The notes: generated by a model not told the origin, from the letters alone. A DNA stretch of 16,717 nt from Pseudodesulfovibrio sp. (GCA_022712815.1 JAFLJW010000119.1:1-16717), one strand, 5' to 3'. Shown: positions 1 to 8,141, numbered from the stretch's first letter. Program-made: numbers and translations.

Positions 1-1267
1 CCTTTTCGATGATCGTTGTGATATCGGTGACCGCGATGATGATCGCGTGGCGGCCTCTGTATGAAATGGGGCAGGCGTGGATGTTCACAAAGAAAGGTTT
101 GTTGTCCTTCTTGTAATGAAGCTGTTTGGGGAAATAGGCGCAACCGCTGCCGCCCTCGGAAAAATAGGTCAGGCAGCCCCTGTTGTGGTCCGGTCCGAGT
201 TCCACGAATTTCATGCCGATGAGCTCTTCCTTGGTGTGGCAGTATAACTCTTCGCTTCGGGGGTTGGCATCGCGGATTTCACCGTTGCCGCAGTCCACAA
301 CAAAAATCGGGTCCGGCCCGGAATCAAATAAAGAGCGGTATTTTTCCTCGGACTCGCGCAGTCTGCGGCGATATAGTTTGATGGACCAGACCATGTTGCG
401 GAAGGAATCGCGGAGCTGGACCACCTCGTCGCCTTCGTGCTTGCGGTAGAAGACGCAGTCAGCGCACTTGCGGTGCGTTTTGCCTGGGTTTCCACCGCCG
501 CTACGGGATTGGTCGAAGTTCCAGCAGGGAAGGTCCGTGTTGGTGTAGGCCGGGCATTGGGAGGTGTCCCAATCTTCGCCCGGACCAAACTGAAGAGGGA
601 TGTCAAAGTTTCCCCGGCTGATTTCGTCGGAAAGACGGGTCAAGTCGGAGATGGGCTTGCTTATATACCGGGAAAGCCAGGAACTAAGGAAAATCGTGAT
701 GAGGATGACTGCGGAGATGAAGCCGAGAAAGGCCACGCGCAACTTGCCCACCAGAGAGTCGATATGGCCTTTGTTGAGTCCTACGTGGACGGTTCCGATG
801 CGGTACAGACCTTCATTGATGGCTGCGGCCACATCGTAAATTTCCTGATCGTCCAGGCTGATGAGTTTGATGGATTCGTGTTCTCCTGCCGGGACATTAT
901 TGCCTCGCAGGTTGTCCGGGAGGTTGCGGGTCAGGGTGTGAGCAAGAATTTCACCGTGCTGATCCTCGATAAACACATATGAAATCAAATGCTTGCGCTG
1001 CCGAAGTCGGGCTTCATCGAAAATCAGGGTAAGGAGTTGGGGGACATCACCATCAAGGATATAGGTGCCGCCGTGCTCCGCAACCGAATGGGCGATGGCT
1101 TTGCCGCGCATCTCAAGTTCATGGGTCAGCGAACTGACCAGAATATAGCGGGAGACCAGCGCAATGGCCACGCTGATGAAAAGCACGGCTGCCAGCATGG
1201 AAAAGAGAAGCTTCTCACGCAGGCCGATACGCGAGAACTGGCTTTCTATCTTGTCGAGCAAACTCAT
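1..1267 (-). CDS. Membrane sensor protein (probable histidine kinase), HAMP + Cys cluster + PAS, C-terminus outside window
   Basis: Partial; 422 codons are visible and the frame stays open to the left edge. The ATG at 1267 overlaps the stop of the upstream binding-protein gene (ATGA), so the two are co-translated. Order seen: membrane segment near residues 15-37 (LLFSMLAAVLFISVAIALV), a sensor loop of about 140 residues, a second membrane segment near 177-200, a HAMP-like stretch (SRYISKPISDLTRLSDEI), a cysteine-rich insert (C238, C248, C268, C271: QCPAY, PCWNF, KCADC), a short helical linker (RLRESEEKYRSLFDSGPDP) and a PAS domain ending in VTDIT near the edge. This layout is typical of sensor histidine kinases, but the catalytic domains lie off the edge, so a diguanylate cyclase output is not excluded. 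The cysteine spacing recalls the CPAY/CW clusters of deltaproteobacterial sensors and could bind metal; that is inference. The sensing partner is probably the lipoprotein encoded just upstream. Confidence 0.85.
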   Translation of the reverse strand, partial: MSLLDKIESQFSRIGLREKLLFSMLAAVLFISVAIALVSRYILVSSLTHELEMRGKAIAHSVAEHGGTYILDGDVPQLLTLIFDEARLRQRKHLISYVFIEDQHGEILAHTLTRNLPDNLRGNNVPAGEHESIKLISLDDQEIYDVAAAINEGLYRIGTVHVGLNKGHIDSLVGKLRVAFLGFISAVILITIFLSSWLSRYISKPISDLTRLSDEISRGNFDIPLQFGPGEDWDTSQCPAYTNTDLPCWNFDQSRSGGGNPGKTHRKCADCVFYRKHEGDEVVQLRDSFRNMVWSIKLYRRRLRESEEKYRSLFDSGPDPIFVVDCGNGEIRDANPRSEELYCHTKEELIGMKFVELGPDHNRGCLTYFSEGGSGCAYFPKQLHYKKDNKPFFVNIHACPISYRGRHAIIIAVTDITTIIEK

Positions 1268-2490
1268 TGACCGCCCCTTTGTTCAGTCTTGAGGCCGGGC
1301 CAGTCGAAGAATGGAATGAAGCGTCCGTTTTCCAGGCGGGTGAAATAGATGGTGTCGAGGCCCTGATGGTCATCCGGGCCGTAGGTGATGGAGATGCCTG
1401 GTCCAAGTTTCAGATTGCGGATGGATTCAATGGCGTCGATCAAGCCCTCACGGGTCAGGTCGGGGCCGGCTTTTTTCAAGCCCTCCACCAGGATGCGGGC
1501 GTTAAGAAAACCTTCCAGTCCGACAAAGCTCGGTGTGTCGGTTGGGAAGTAGTGTTTGAGCAGGGCAACGTATTGAACCGTTGCATCAAAGGCATTGCCC
1601 GGCCCGGCAGCAGGCGGTGGCACCACCTGGGACATGAGAACAGTGGACGCTGTGTCCATGCCGACTCTTCGGGCAAGCTCTTCCGCGCCGACGAACGAAA
1701 CATTGTAAAAGACAGGATTAAATGATTTTGCATGGGCCAGTTTGATGAATCTCGCACAGGCTCCGTATGTGCCGACCATGACCACGGCTTCGGCCCCGGA
1801 TTTGCGGATTTTTTCAAGCCCTTCGTTAACGTCCTGGGTGCCGCGTATGTATGAGCTGCGAGCTATGGGTTCAATTCCGAATTCCTTGAGAGCCAGTTCT
1901 GTTCCGATAAGTCCATCAAAACCATAGGCATCGTATTGGTAGAAGACGGCAATTTTTCGGATGCCCATATCGTTGATAAGGTGCTTCACCGCAGCCTCGG
2001 TCTCCTGATAGTATGATGCCCGAATGTTGACCACGTACCGATTGAAAGGTTCTCGCAGGGCATTGGCTCCGGTGAACATGCCGATAAGCGGCATTCTGGC
2101 TTCTTCCACCAGGGGAAGAACCTTGACCGTTGTTGGAGTTCCCACATAGCAGAACAGAGCGAACACATTGTTTTCAGTGATAAATTTTTGCGTGTTAACC
2201 AAACATTTGGGCGGGTCGTAGGAATCGTCAAAGGCCACGATCTTGATCTTTCTGCCATGCACGCCGCCTTTCTCGTTGACATGGCGGATATACGCCTCGG
2301 CTCCGCGCAGGGTCTGGGTGCCGAGATATCCGGCATGACCTGTCAGAGCCAGAGAGGAGCCGAGCTTGATCTCGGTATAGGTCACGCCGGGTGTCTGCGA
2401 TTGCGGCATGGCGGATTCATCGGCCTGGTTGCAGGCAACCAGCGTCAGGCACAGGCACAATAAGAGCACTATCCATGTCCGATTGCACAC
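1264..2490 (-). CDS. LivJ-type (Peripla_BP_6) substrate-binding lipoprotein
   Basis: 408 residues from a GTG at 2490, chosen because GGAG lies 7 nt upstream and it gives a clean lipoprotein signal: short basic start (NRTW), hydrophobic run LLLCLCLTL and lipobox LVAC. An ATG at 2577 in frame lacks a good ribosome site and would add 29 residues before the signal. The mature protein has the branched-chain amino acid binding-protein fold: IKLGSSLALTGHAGYLG at the N-terminus, GAEAYIRHVNEKGGVHGRKI, DDSYDPPK, the interdomain stretch KIAVFYQYDAYGFDG and an EGFLNARILVEGL helix near the end. It would be anchored on the periplasmic side of a membrane. No liv permease or ATPase lies beside it; instead its stop codon overlaps the start of the sensor gene. 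It probably presents a ligand to that sensor rather than serving transport, although a remote transporter could share it. Confidence 0.88.
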   Translation of the reverse strand: MCNRTWIVLLLCLCLTLVACNQADESAMPQSQTPGVTYTEIKLGSSLALTGHAGYLGTQTLRGAEAYIRHVNEKGGVHGRKIKIVAFDDSYDPPKCLVNTQKFITENNVFALFCYVGTPTTVKVLPLVEEARMPLIGMFTGANALREPFNRYVVNIRASYYQETEAAVKHLINDMGIRKIAVFYQYDAYGFDGLIGTELALKEFGIEPIARSSYIRGTQDVNEGLEKIRKSGAEAVVMVGTYGACARFIKLAHAKSFNPVFYNVSFVGAEELARRVGMDTASTVLMSQVVPPPAAGPGNAFDATVQYVALLKHYFPTDTPSFVGLEGFLNARILVEGLKKAGPDLTREGLIDAIESIRNLKLGPGISITYGPDDHQGLDTIYFTRLENGRFIPFFDWPGLKTEQRGGQ

Positions 2491-2814
2491 TATTGGGCTC
2501 CAATGTTTATGTGTCCTAAGATAGAAGGCAATGCCTTTTGTTACTGGTCTGGAAAGGAAAAGACAAGGACCCCTCATTTACCCACGATTTAACATCATGG
2601 GAAAATACTATAGAATCGTTTGTTAGGGCGCTTCGTTCGGGTTTGTGGTCCGTTTTTACTCCTTGTTTTGCCTTTTTGATCTTCACTCAAACGCGTGGTG
2701 GCATCTAATCATTGATACGCCCTAGCCAAAGCGCGAGGTTGTAGGGTATGAACTGAACGGGAACTTTGAATGCAACCGGCCCAGGTGTGTCGGACCAAAT
2801 AGAAGGAGAATAGC
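2491..2814. other. Intergenic region between divergent genes
   Basis: 324 bases separate the lipoprotein gene (minus) from the CBS gene (plus) and must hold both promoters. It includes poly-pyrimidine stretches near 2650-2690. I see no convincing -35/-10 pair, hairpin or repeat. The only clear signals are the two ribosome sites, GGAG for the minus gene at 2498-2501 and GAAGGAG before the plus gene near 2801-2808. Confidence 0.5.
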
Positions 2815-3489
2815 ATGTTGATAGCAGACTGGATGACAAAGGACGTTGTTACCATCACCCCGGAAAGATCCATGATGAAGGTTTCCAAGGTCATGAAAGA
2901 CAAAAATATCAGCCGCGTTCCCGTTGTGGATGAAGCGGGTAAGATTCTTGGTATTATCTCTGATCGTGATGTCAAGGATGCCTCGCCGTCCAAGGCGACA
3001 ACACTGGACATGCATGAGTTGTATTACTTGCTGTCCGAGATCAAGACCCGGGACATCATGACCAAGAAGCCGGTGACCATCCTGGAAGACGAGACCGTGG
3101 AAAAAGCAGCGGTGCTCATGCTGGAAGGTAACTTTGGCGGCCTGCCGGTCCTTAACGACAACGGCGTTGTCGTCGGCATCATCACTGATACCGATATTTT
3201 CAAGGTGCTGGTGGAAATTTCCGGCATCTATGAGGGCGGTTCCCAGGTTTGCCTGCAAATATCCACCGCACCGGGCAGTCTGGCCCCGGTGCTCGATTTC
3301 CTCAAGGAAAGCGGTGCACGCATCATGTCCGTCATGACCCACAATGTGGCCGAAGAAGCCGGTATGAAGAATGTGTATATCCGTATCCGTGACATGGAGA
3401 AGGGCGCATTCAAACGGCTCAAGGCAACGCTCAACGAAAAATTCCCGGTCCTGTTCTGGGCGGTGGACCCGGTCCACCGCGTTCTGTAG
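2815..3489 (+). CDS. AcuB-like CBS-CBS-ACT domain protein
   Basis: 224 residues; GAAGGAG lies about 7 nt before the ATG. Two CBS motifs are clear: residues about 1-60 (MLIADWMTKDVVTITPE through GKILGIISDRD) and about 74-133 (TRDIMTKKPVTILEDETVEK through GVVVGIITDTD). The C-terminal 80 residues (GSQVCLQISTAPGSLAPVLD onward) have the beta-alpha-beta pattern and GARIMSV element of an ACT domain. This CBS-CBS-ACT order matches AcuB-type proteins. CBS pairs usually bind adenine nucleotides and ACT domains bind small ligands such as amino acids, so a cytoplasmic ligand-sensing role is likely, with an unknown target. It appears monocistronic: divergent from the gene on its left and followed by a strong terminator. 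Nothing is missing or truncated. Confidence 0.9.
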   Translation: MLIADWMTKDVVTITPERSMMKVSKVMKDKNISRVPVVDEAGKILGIISDRDVKDASPSKATTLDMHELYYLLSEIKTRDIMTKKPVTILEDETVEKAAVLMLEGNFGGLPVLNDNGVVVGIITDTDIFKVLVEISGIYEGGSQVCLQISTAPGSLAPVLDFLKESGARIMSVMTHNVAEEAGMKNVYIRIRDMEKGAFKRLKATLNEKFPVLFWAVDPVHRVL

Positions 3490-3533
3490 CGGGTGTTGGA
3501 AAAGCCCTGATTGCATCGTTACGATTTAAAACA

Positions 3534-3577
3534 CGACCCCGAACGTATTCTCATGCGTTCGGGGTCGCGTCTTATTT
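3534..3577 (+). terminator. Rho-independent terminator after the CBS-ACT gene
   Basis: A 15-bp stem with one G-T pair: 3534-3548 (CGACCCCGAACGTAT) pairs with 3553-3567, around a TCTC loop, then a moderately T-rich tail (CTTATTT). It lies 45 nt after the stop codon. Confidence 0.85.
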
Positions 3578-3724
3578 GCGTCTGGCCGCTGAATTTTTTG
3601 AACAGTCTGAAGTTTGTTCCCCCTCCCATGTTTTTTGTTTCAAGGGAAAAGAGTGTAAGAGCTCTTAAGTAATTTCCTGACACATCCGAAAAGAGAATGA
3701 CCCGTAAGAAGAAAGGAGTCGTCT

Positions 3725-4111
3725 ATGGGAAGTGTTGTTGCTCTTGCGGAATTCAGACAGTCCATTGAAAAAAAGGATGTCCGGCCTTCTCGCCGGGAAC
3801 GCCCGAAGATCAGTGGCGGCGAGATTTGGGGCCGTAATTACAATGAGGTCGAAGCCATTGTTTTTGGCCTGCTCAAGATTCGTGATATTGTTGCCTATCA
3901 CACCGGTAGTCATGATCAGGCCTTTGACCATCTTTGCCTGAGTGGACTGGCTGCGGCGTATAATATCGATGAAATGGGACCGCTCAAACTCAAGGCTGCC
4001 ATCAAGCCCATCAAAGAATGGATTCTCGATGAGATGACCGAAGACAACAAACGGGATATGTCGTGGGCACTTGTCATCGTGGACCTCATTGAGAAGTCTC
4101 CCGTCAAGTAG
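3725..4111 (+). CDS. Protein of unknown function, 128 residues
   Basis: The start has AAAGGAG 7 nt upstream, so it is probably expressed. No family is recognised. It is soluble with no signal peptide or membrane segment. The N-terminal 35 residues are charged and probably flexible (EKKDVRPSRRERPKISGGE). The rest is helical: EVEAIVFGLLKIRDIVAYHT, LAAAYNIDEMGPLKLKAAI, IKEWILDEM, WALVIVDLIE. There are no cysteines apart from one in HLCLSG and no catalytic motif. Composition resembles its neighbours. It stands alone between the CBS-ACT terminator and the convergent ABC transporter operon, so context gives no function. It could be a small lineage-specific regulator or adaptor. Confidence 0.7.
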   Translation: MGSVVALAEFRQSIEKKDVRPSRRERPKISGGEIWGRNYNEVEAIVFGLLKIRDIVAYHTGSHDQAFDHLCLSGLAAAYNIDEMGPLKLKAAIKPIKEWILDEMTEDNKRDMSWALVIVDLIEKSPVK

Positions 4112-4179
4112 CTGTTGACAGGCAGATGAGCTTGATTGTTTTTACAATAACGCAGCCCGTGAACAATTATGCAGTGCTA

Positions 4180-4947
4180 TCAATTGCCGTATTCCAGTTC
4201 CTTGAGAATGGAGTCGGTCAATTGTCCGAATTGCAAATTTGCCCGACTGCGGGGGCGGTCCATTTCCACTTCAAGAACAGTACGGATACGGCCTGGGCGG
4301 TTGGACATGACAATAATCCGGTCTGCGAGATAAACAGCTTCGTCAACGCTATGAGTCACCAGCACGATAGTTTTTCGTGTCAGCTGCCATACTTTTAAAA
4401 GCTCTCGTTGCAGCAGGATACGTGTATGGGCATCCAAAGCCCCGAAGGGCTCATCCATGAGCAATACATCTGGTTTGTTTGCCAAGGCACGGGCAATGGC
4501 GACTCGTTGACGCATTCCACCGGAAAGTTCATGGGGGTATGCGTCTTTGAATTCAAGCATGTTGACCATTCGCAAATGCACAAGTGCGTCTTTGATCCGT
4601 TCACTTTTGGACACTCCGGAAAAAGCAGGCCCTGCTGCAACGTTATCAATAACGGTGAGCCATGGAAAAAGGGAGTATTCTTGGAAGACAAGGCCAATTT
4701 CGCCGCAGGGCTTGACCACGAGGTTGGACCTGTAATGAACAGTACCGGAAGAGGCTGCTTCAAGCCCGGCAGCAATGCGTAAAATGGTAGATTTTCCGCA
4801 CCCGGAAGGGCCTACAATACAGGTAAAGGATTTTTCCGGGATAGTCAGTGTTATGTCATCGACAGCAAGAAGCTGTTCGCCTTTTTCGGTGGTGTATTCT
4901 TTGGATAGCTGGCGAATACCAATTATTTCCCCATTTACATGATTCAT
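4180..4947 (-). CDS. NitT/TauT-family ABC transporter ATPase (SsuB/TauB/NrtD-like)
   Basis: 255 residues from an ATG at 4947 that shares one base with the permease stop (TAATG), the usual coupled arrangement; an ATG at 4968 would overlap the permease by 22 nt. All ABC motifs are present: Walker A GPSGCGKST (46-54), Q-loop LVFQEYSLFPW (about 85-95), signature LSGGMRQR, Walker B VLLMDEPFGALD and switch histidine VTHSVDEA. The Q-loop with FPW and the C-terminal SNRPGRI element are typical of the nitrate/sulfonate/taurine group. It powers uptake through the permease encoded immediately upstream. It is the last gene of the six-gene operon and converges on the 128-residue gene; the 68 bases between them hold only a weak ATTGT/ACAAT hairpin. 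Confidence 0.93.
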   Translation of the reverse strand: MNHVNGEIIGIRQLSKEYTTEKGEQLLAVDDITLTIPEKSFTCIVGPSGCGKSTILRIAAGLEAASSGTVHYRSNLVVKPCGEIGLVFQEYSLFPWLTVIDNVAAGPAFSGVSKSERIKDALVHLRMVNMLEFKDAYPHELSGGMRQRVAIARALANKPDVLLMDEPFGALDAHTRILLQRELLKVWQLTRKTIVLVTHSVDEAVYLADRIIVMSNRPGRIRTVLEVEMDRPRSRANLQFGQLTDSILKELEYGN

Positions 4948-5783
4948 TATTCTGCCAGCCTGCGCCATGAAAAATTTTTCTGCTCAATATGACGAAATAC
5001 CATGTCCATCGAGGCACCGACAATCCCGATTGAAATCATTCCTGCAATGACAATGTCGGTTGAGGCAAGAGTGAAAGCGTGGGTGATCATGTAGCCAATG
5101 CCTGAAAGCGAACCGGGCAGCATCTCGGCGGAGACAAGGCACATCCAGGCAATCCCCAGTCCAATGCGCATTCCGGTAATGATGGAGGGCATGGCTGCGG
5201 GAAGGAGAACTTTTCTGAAAATCTGACTTTCATTCGCACCGAGGACACGTGCGGAGTCAATGAGTGTGGCATTGACGCTGCGCACGCCGTGGATTGTAGA
5301 GGTCAGAATCGGGTAGAATGCCCCGATGAATATGATGAACAGCATGGAAAATTTGATGTTGTCCAAGTAGATAAACGTCAGCCCGGTCTCAACCCCTGAG
5401 AGAGTTGCAAGACTAGATATTCCGAACCACGCCATGACGAGAGGAACCCATGCCAGGGGGGGGATCGGCCTGAAGAGATTCAGGAACCCGTTGAAGAATT
5501 TGAAAATGAACCCGTAATATCCCATGACGACACCCAGAGGAATCGCCACCAGTGCCGCAACCGCATAACCCATGATTACACGTACGAAGCTGACCAGCAC
5601 ATTGGTTGCCAACGACCCCATGCTGATCAGATCTTCCGTGGGATGGCGCAAGAGCTCACCCACCTGATCTATCCCGGGCAGGATGACCTGATTGCCGATC
5701 TGATGAGCCAGGATTGTCCATATGACGGCTAAAAGAGCCGGGGCCATCATTGGTACGGTCAAAGACAGGACACGGGTTCTCAT
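4947..5783 (-). CDS. NitT/TauT-family ABC transporter permease (SsuC/TauC/NrtB-like)
   Basis: 278 residues from the ATG at 5783, which has GGAG 6 nt upstream. A farther in-frame ATG at 5816 lies inside the loop of a strong hairpin and has no comparable site. About six membrane helices are visible, starting with MAPALLAVIWTILA and including LVSFVRVIMGYAVAALVAI and FSMLFIIFIGAFYPI. The cytoplasmic EAA-type loop that docks the ATPase is SARVLGANESQIFRKVLLP (about residue 185). Compared with ordinary SsuC proteins there is an apparent extra segment of 10-20 residues (SSLATLSGVETGLTFIYLDN) after VPLVMAWFG, possibly a periplasmic loop. It forms the channel of the importer whose binding protein is encoded upstream and ATPase downstream. 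Confidence 0.92.
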   Translation of the reverse strand: MRTRVLSLTVPMMAPALLAVIWTILAHQIGNQVILPGIDQVGELLRHPTEDLISMGSLATNVLVSFVRVIMGYAVAALVAIPLGVVMGYYGFIFKFFNGFLNLFRPIPPLAWVPLVMAWFGISSLATLSGVETGLTFIYLDNIKFSMLFIIFIGAFYPILTSTIHGVRSVNATLIDSARVLGANESQIFRKVLLPAAMPSIITGMRIGLGIAWMCLVSAEMLPGSLSGIGYMITHAFTLASTDIVIAGMISIGIVGASMDMVFRHIEQKNFSWRRLAE

Positions 5784-5798
5784 GGCATACTCCAACTT

Positions 5799-5833
5799 CC
5801 GGGACAGAATCATCAATGACGATTCCGTCCCGG
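5799..5833 (-). promoter_or_regulatory. Strong intercistronic hairpin between binding protein and permease
   Basis: Seven base pairs (CCGGGAC at 5799-5805 with GTCCCGG at 5827-5833), one A/C mismatch, then five more pairs (GAATC with GATTC) around a 9-nt loop. It lies between the binding-protein stop and the permease start. No T-run follows, so it looks less like a terminator than an mRNA-stabilising or partial read-through element. Such elements often let a binding protein be made in excess over its membrane partners. Confidence 0.75.
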
Positions 5834-5850
5834 CAAGTGTTTGAGGGCGT

Positions 5851-6981
5851 TTATTTTGAAAGACTTTTTTTCACAAATGAAAAGTCATACAGGAGGGGGG
5901 ATGCAGAATTAATATCCGTATTTTTCAGGCAGCCCGTGAATTTGTTCATGCTGTTGAGCATGGTTAGAAAGACCGCTTCCCCGTTCAACCAATTTTGAGT
6001 GGGGTCAGTTGTATAGATGATTGTTGACTTGGAAACAGCCTCTTCCGGAACGCCGATCCACTGCGCTGATATCTTTGCTGTTTCAATTTTGTTGTTATTG
6101 CTCCAATTAGAGGATGCGGTCATCAGGTCTGTCATTGCCTGAACAATTTCAGGGTGGGAGGCGATAATCTGCTCACTCGCACCCATGACACAGCAGGGAA
6201 AATCTTTCCATTCTCCGGCTGGCGGAAGGTCCCGGGAGTCGAGGCCGATGTGTCCGACTTTCTTGAATTCCGCAACTGCGGGATGCGGAGCCGGGCCAAC
6301 CCAGCAGTCAACCTGCTTGCTGAGCAGTGCAGGAATAAGATTGGAGGTGGACTTGAGATCCACCATCAGAATGTCGGCGTTAATCTCATTGGGGTTGCCG
6401 GTGATTGTAAATCCGGCTTTGTGCAATGCCCCTTCGAAAACAACACGCGGTGCGCTCGTGGGAGAGTGATAACCGATTTTGAACGGCATCTTGGATGCTT
6501 TGATGGCTGCGGCAACGTCTTTGTATCCATTGATTGTGCTCCCTGCGGGGAAAACCATGCTCATACCATCAACATGCAGTGGGCAAAGAATTTTGACTTT
6601 GATGTTTTTGTCGATACCGCTCATGAAGGCTGTGCTGGAAGCAAGCCCCAGATCAAGACGATTCATGGCAAAAAGAGTCGATGTTTCAGATCCGCTTTTC
6701 GAAACTATTAAATTGATCACTGCCATGGGTTCGCCATTGGCAGACATGAGTTTGAATTTTTGCCTGGGGACCATGGGAGCCAGATATGCGCCGCAGTCCT
6801 TGAACTCTTTTCCTTTGATGGCGGCGACCATCAGTGGCGTGTGATGGGTCGTGAAGACATAGCCGAGATAGACATTGGGAATCTTTTTTCCTGCCGCGTG
6901 CGCCGCTCCCAGGCCGATGCAAAAAGTCATAAGCAAGGCCGTAATGACAGTGCATAGCCCCTTCATGGATGGGGTGTTCAT
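5851..6981 (-). CDS. Periplasmic substrate-binding protein, NrtA/SsuA/TauA type
   Basis: 376 residues; GGAG lies 9 nt before the ATG. A Sec signal peptide is clear (TVITALLMTFCIGLGAAHA, probable cut after A29) with no lipobox, so it is soluble and periplasmic. The mature part matches the two-lobe fold of this group: YLGYVFTTHHTPLMVAAIKG at the start, LGLASSTAFMSGI, MVFPAGSTINGYKDV, the hinge region FKIGYHSPTSAPRVVFEGAL, and LIPALLSKQVDCWVGPAPHP. Unusual for the family are several cysteines in the exported part (DCGAY, LCPLH, DCWVG, PCC, GCLKN), which may form disulfides or touch the ligand. The ligand cannot be read from sequence. The gene lies only 29 bases after the second reductase gene, so it is translated from the same message as the enzymes. 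Confidence 0.9.
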   Translation of the reverse strand: MNTPSMKGLCTVITALLMTFCIGLGAAHAAGKKIPNVYLGYVFTTHHTPLMVAAIKGKEFKDCGAYLAPMVPRQKFKLMSANGEPMAVINLIVSKSGSETSTLFAMNRLDLGLASSTAFMSGIDKNIKVKILCPLHVDGMSMVFPAGSTINGYKDVAAAIKASKMPFKIGYHSPTSAPRVVFEGALHKAGFTITGNPNEINADILMVDLKSTSNLIPALLSKQVDCWVGPAPHPAVAEFKKVGHIGLDSRDLPPAGEWKDFPCCVMGASEQIIASHPEIVQAMTDLMTASSNWSNNNKIETAKISAQWIGVPEEAVSKSTIIYTTDPTQNWLNGEAVFLTMLNSMNKFTGCLKNTDINSASPLLYDFSFVKKSLSK

Positions 6982-7010
6982 GGTTCATCTCTCCTCATAA
7001 TGTTGATTTT

Positions 7011-8141
7011 TTACGAAAGTTCTATGAATGCTTCGATGCGGGTTCGAAGTTGCTCTGTGTCAGATTCCGAATAATCGGTTTCTATATGCAGGAAGGGGAT
7101 TTTCAGTTTCTTTTCGACAAACCGCTGTAATGTCGTGGATTCGGCATTGTATGTGTGACAGCCGATCCAAGTCATATCCATGATCGCATCCACCTTGAAG
7201 GTGCTGACCATTTCTTCGATGGATTCCAGCCTGCTCTGGTTCGGGGTCATGCATGAACAAGGAATTTTCAGATAGCGGCGAGCAAGCGCTTCATGCGGAT
7301 CGCCTGTTTCATCGACAGGCAGAGTCATTCCTTTCAATCCGGAACAGTTTTCCATACAGACGACTCTGGCACCGAGTTCTTCGGTTATCCGGATCGTTTT
7401 TTCAGACCCCTTGCCCACAGGACAGCCGGTCATCAAAATGCGAAGGCTTTGGCTTGCAGGAAGGTTCGGCTGTTTCAAGAAGGTCGCAAGGCTTGTTCGA
7501 AGTGCGGTTAACCGGGCAAGGTACTTGTCAGGAAATACAGCGAAACTCTTGCTTTCCTGTATTGCGAGCATGTCCCTTGCGGTTAAGGGTGATTTTTCAT
7601 TTGCTGCCAAAATTGCTATCTGGTAAAGCTCGTTGCGTATTTTGTTTTGGAGAACAATCTGATTGTGCAACCCTTCTGCGGAGACTTTCACCTTGGAACA
7701 TTCAAATAGAAAATCCTCAAGCTCACGCAAGCTCATCATCCAGTATTCAAATGGAGCCGTACCTTGTTGCGTGTGCGGCAGATGCATGAGGTGAAGGGGT
7801 TTCAATTTTCCCATCAATTCATACATCTTTTTTTTGCCGTCGCATGTTGTTTCGGCAATGAGAATGTCCGAAGCAGTGAAAAAGGGGCATGTTCCATTGA
7901 GAGCATACCCGTAGCTTGATTTTATGAGTGGGCACAGACTGGCAGGCAGATCTCTTTCCGCTTCCTTGATGGGAGCTTGTTTCTTTCCGCAAAGGCTGAC
8001 CTGTGCAACTCCTGCGGCTCGTATGAGTTCTATCGGGGCGTAAATGCAATAAACTCCGGCAACCTTGCCACCTTCCTCCTTCCACGTATGGAGGTCCGAA
8101 ATGCTCAGCTCGGAAAAATTGATGAAGTGTTTTATGTCCAT
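7011..8141 (-). CDS. Second double-cubane-cluster-type reductase paralog (HgdB/YjiM superfamily)
   Basis: 376 residues from the ATG at 8141; an upstream TTG at 8186 would overlap the activase gene but has no better ribosome site. It belongs to the 2-hydroxyacyl-CoA dehydratase D / BcrB-BcrC superfamily: SLCPLIKSSYGY, CPFFTASDILIAETTCDGKKK, and C-terminal TGCPVGKGS, ENCSG, IPCSCMTPN and WIGCHTYN. N-terminal cysteines C32, C51, C70, C85 and C100 match one for one those of the first reductase of this operon. It has the CSCMTPN element typical of double-cubane proteins (DCCP/YjiM), which carry an [8Fe-9S] cluster and accept electrons from an ATP-driven activase. It differs by lacking about 46 N-terminal residues and the AVPNWKLP stretch, where it has GKGSEKT. 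It is either the partner subunit of a heteromer or a specialised paralog. Cytoplasmic and surely oxygen-sensitive. Confidence 0.85.
   Translation of the reverse strand: MDIKHFINFSELSISDLHTWKEEGGKVAGVYCIYAPIELIRAAGVAQVSLCGKKQAPIKEAERDLPASLCPLIKSSYGYALNGTCPFFTASDILIAETTCDGKKKMYELMGKLKPLHLMHLPHTQQGTAPFEYWMMSLRELEDFLFECSKVKVSAEGLHNQIVLQNKIRNELYQIAILAANEKSPLTARDMLAIQESKSFAVFPDKYLARLTALRTSLATFLKQPNLPASQSLRILMTGCPVGKGSEKTIRITEELGARVVCMENCSGLKGMTLPVDETGDPHEALARRYLKIPCSCMTPNQSRLESIEEMVSTFKVDAIMDMTWIGCHTYNAESTTLQRFVEKKLKIPFLHIETDYSESDTEQLRTRIEAFIELS

Noticed and set aside
2722..3516. 264-codon open frame antisense to the CBS-ACT gene
   Set aside because: Histidine-rich, low-complexity translation with no family signature, lying opposite a clear conserved gene; a frame shadow.
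4112..4179. Terminator between the convergent genes
   Set aside because: Only a weak 5-bp ATTGT/ACAAT hairpin is visible; not enough to call.
5784..5816. Longer permease start at the ATG at 5816
   Set aside because: It falls in the loop of a stable hairpin and lacks a good ribosome site; the ATG at 5783 has GGAG 6 nt upstream.
4180..6981. Nitrate or taurine transporter by name
   Set aside because: Family resemblance does not define the ligand, and no assimilatory nitrate reductase or taurine dioxygenase gene is present.
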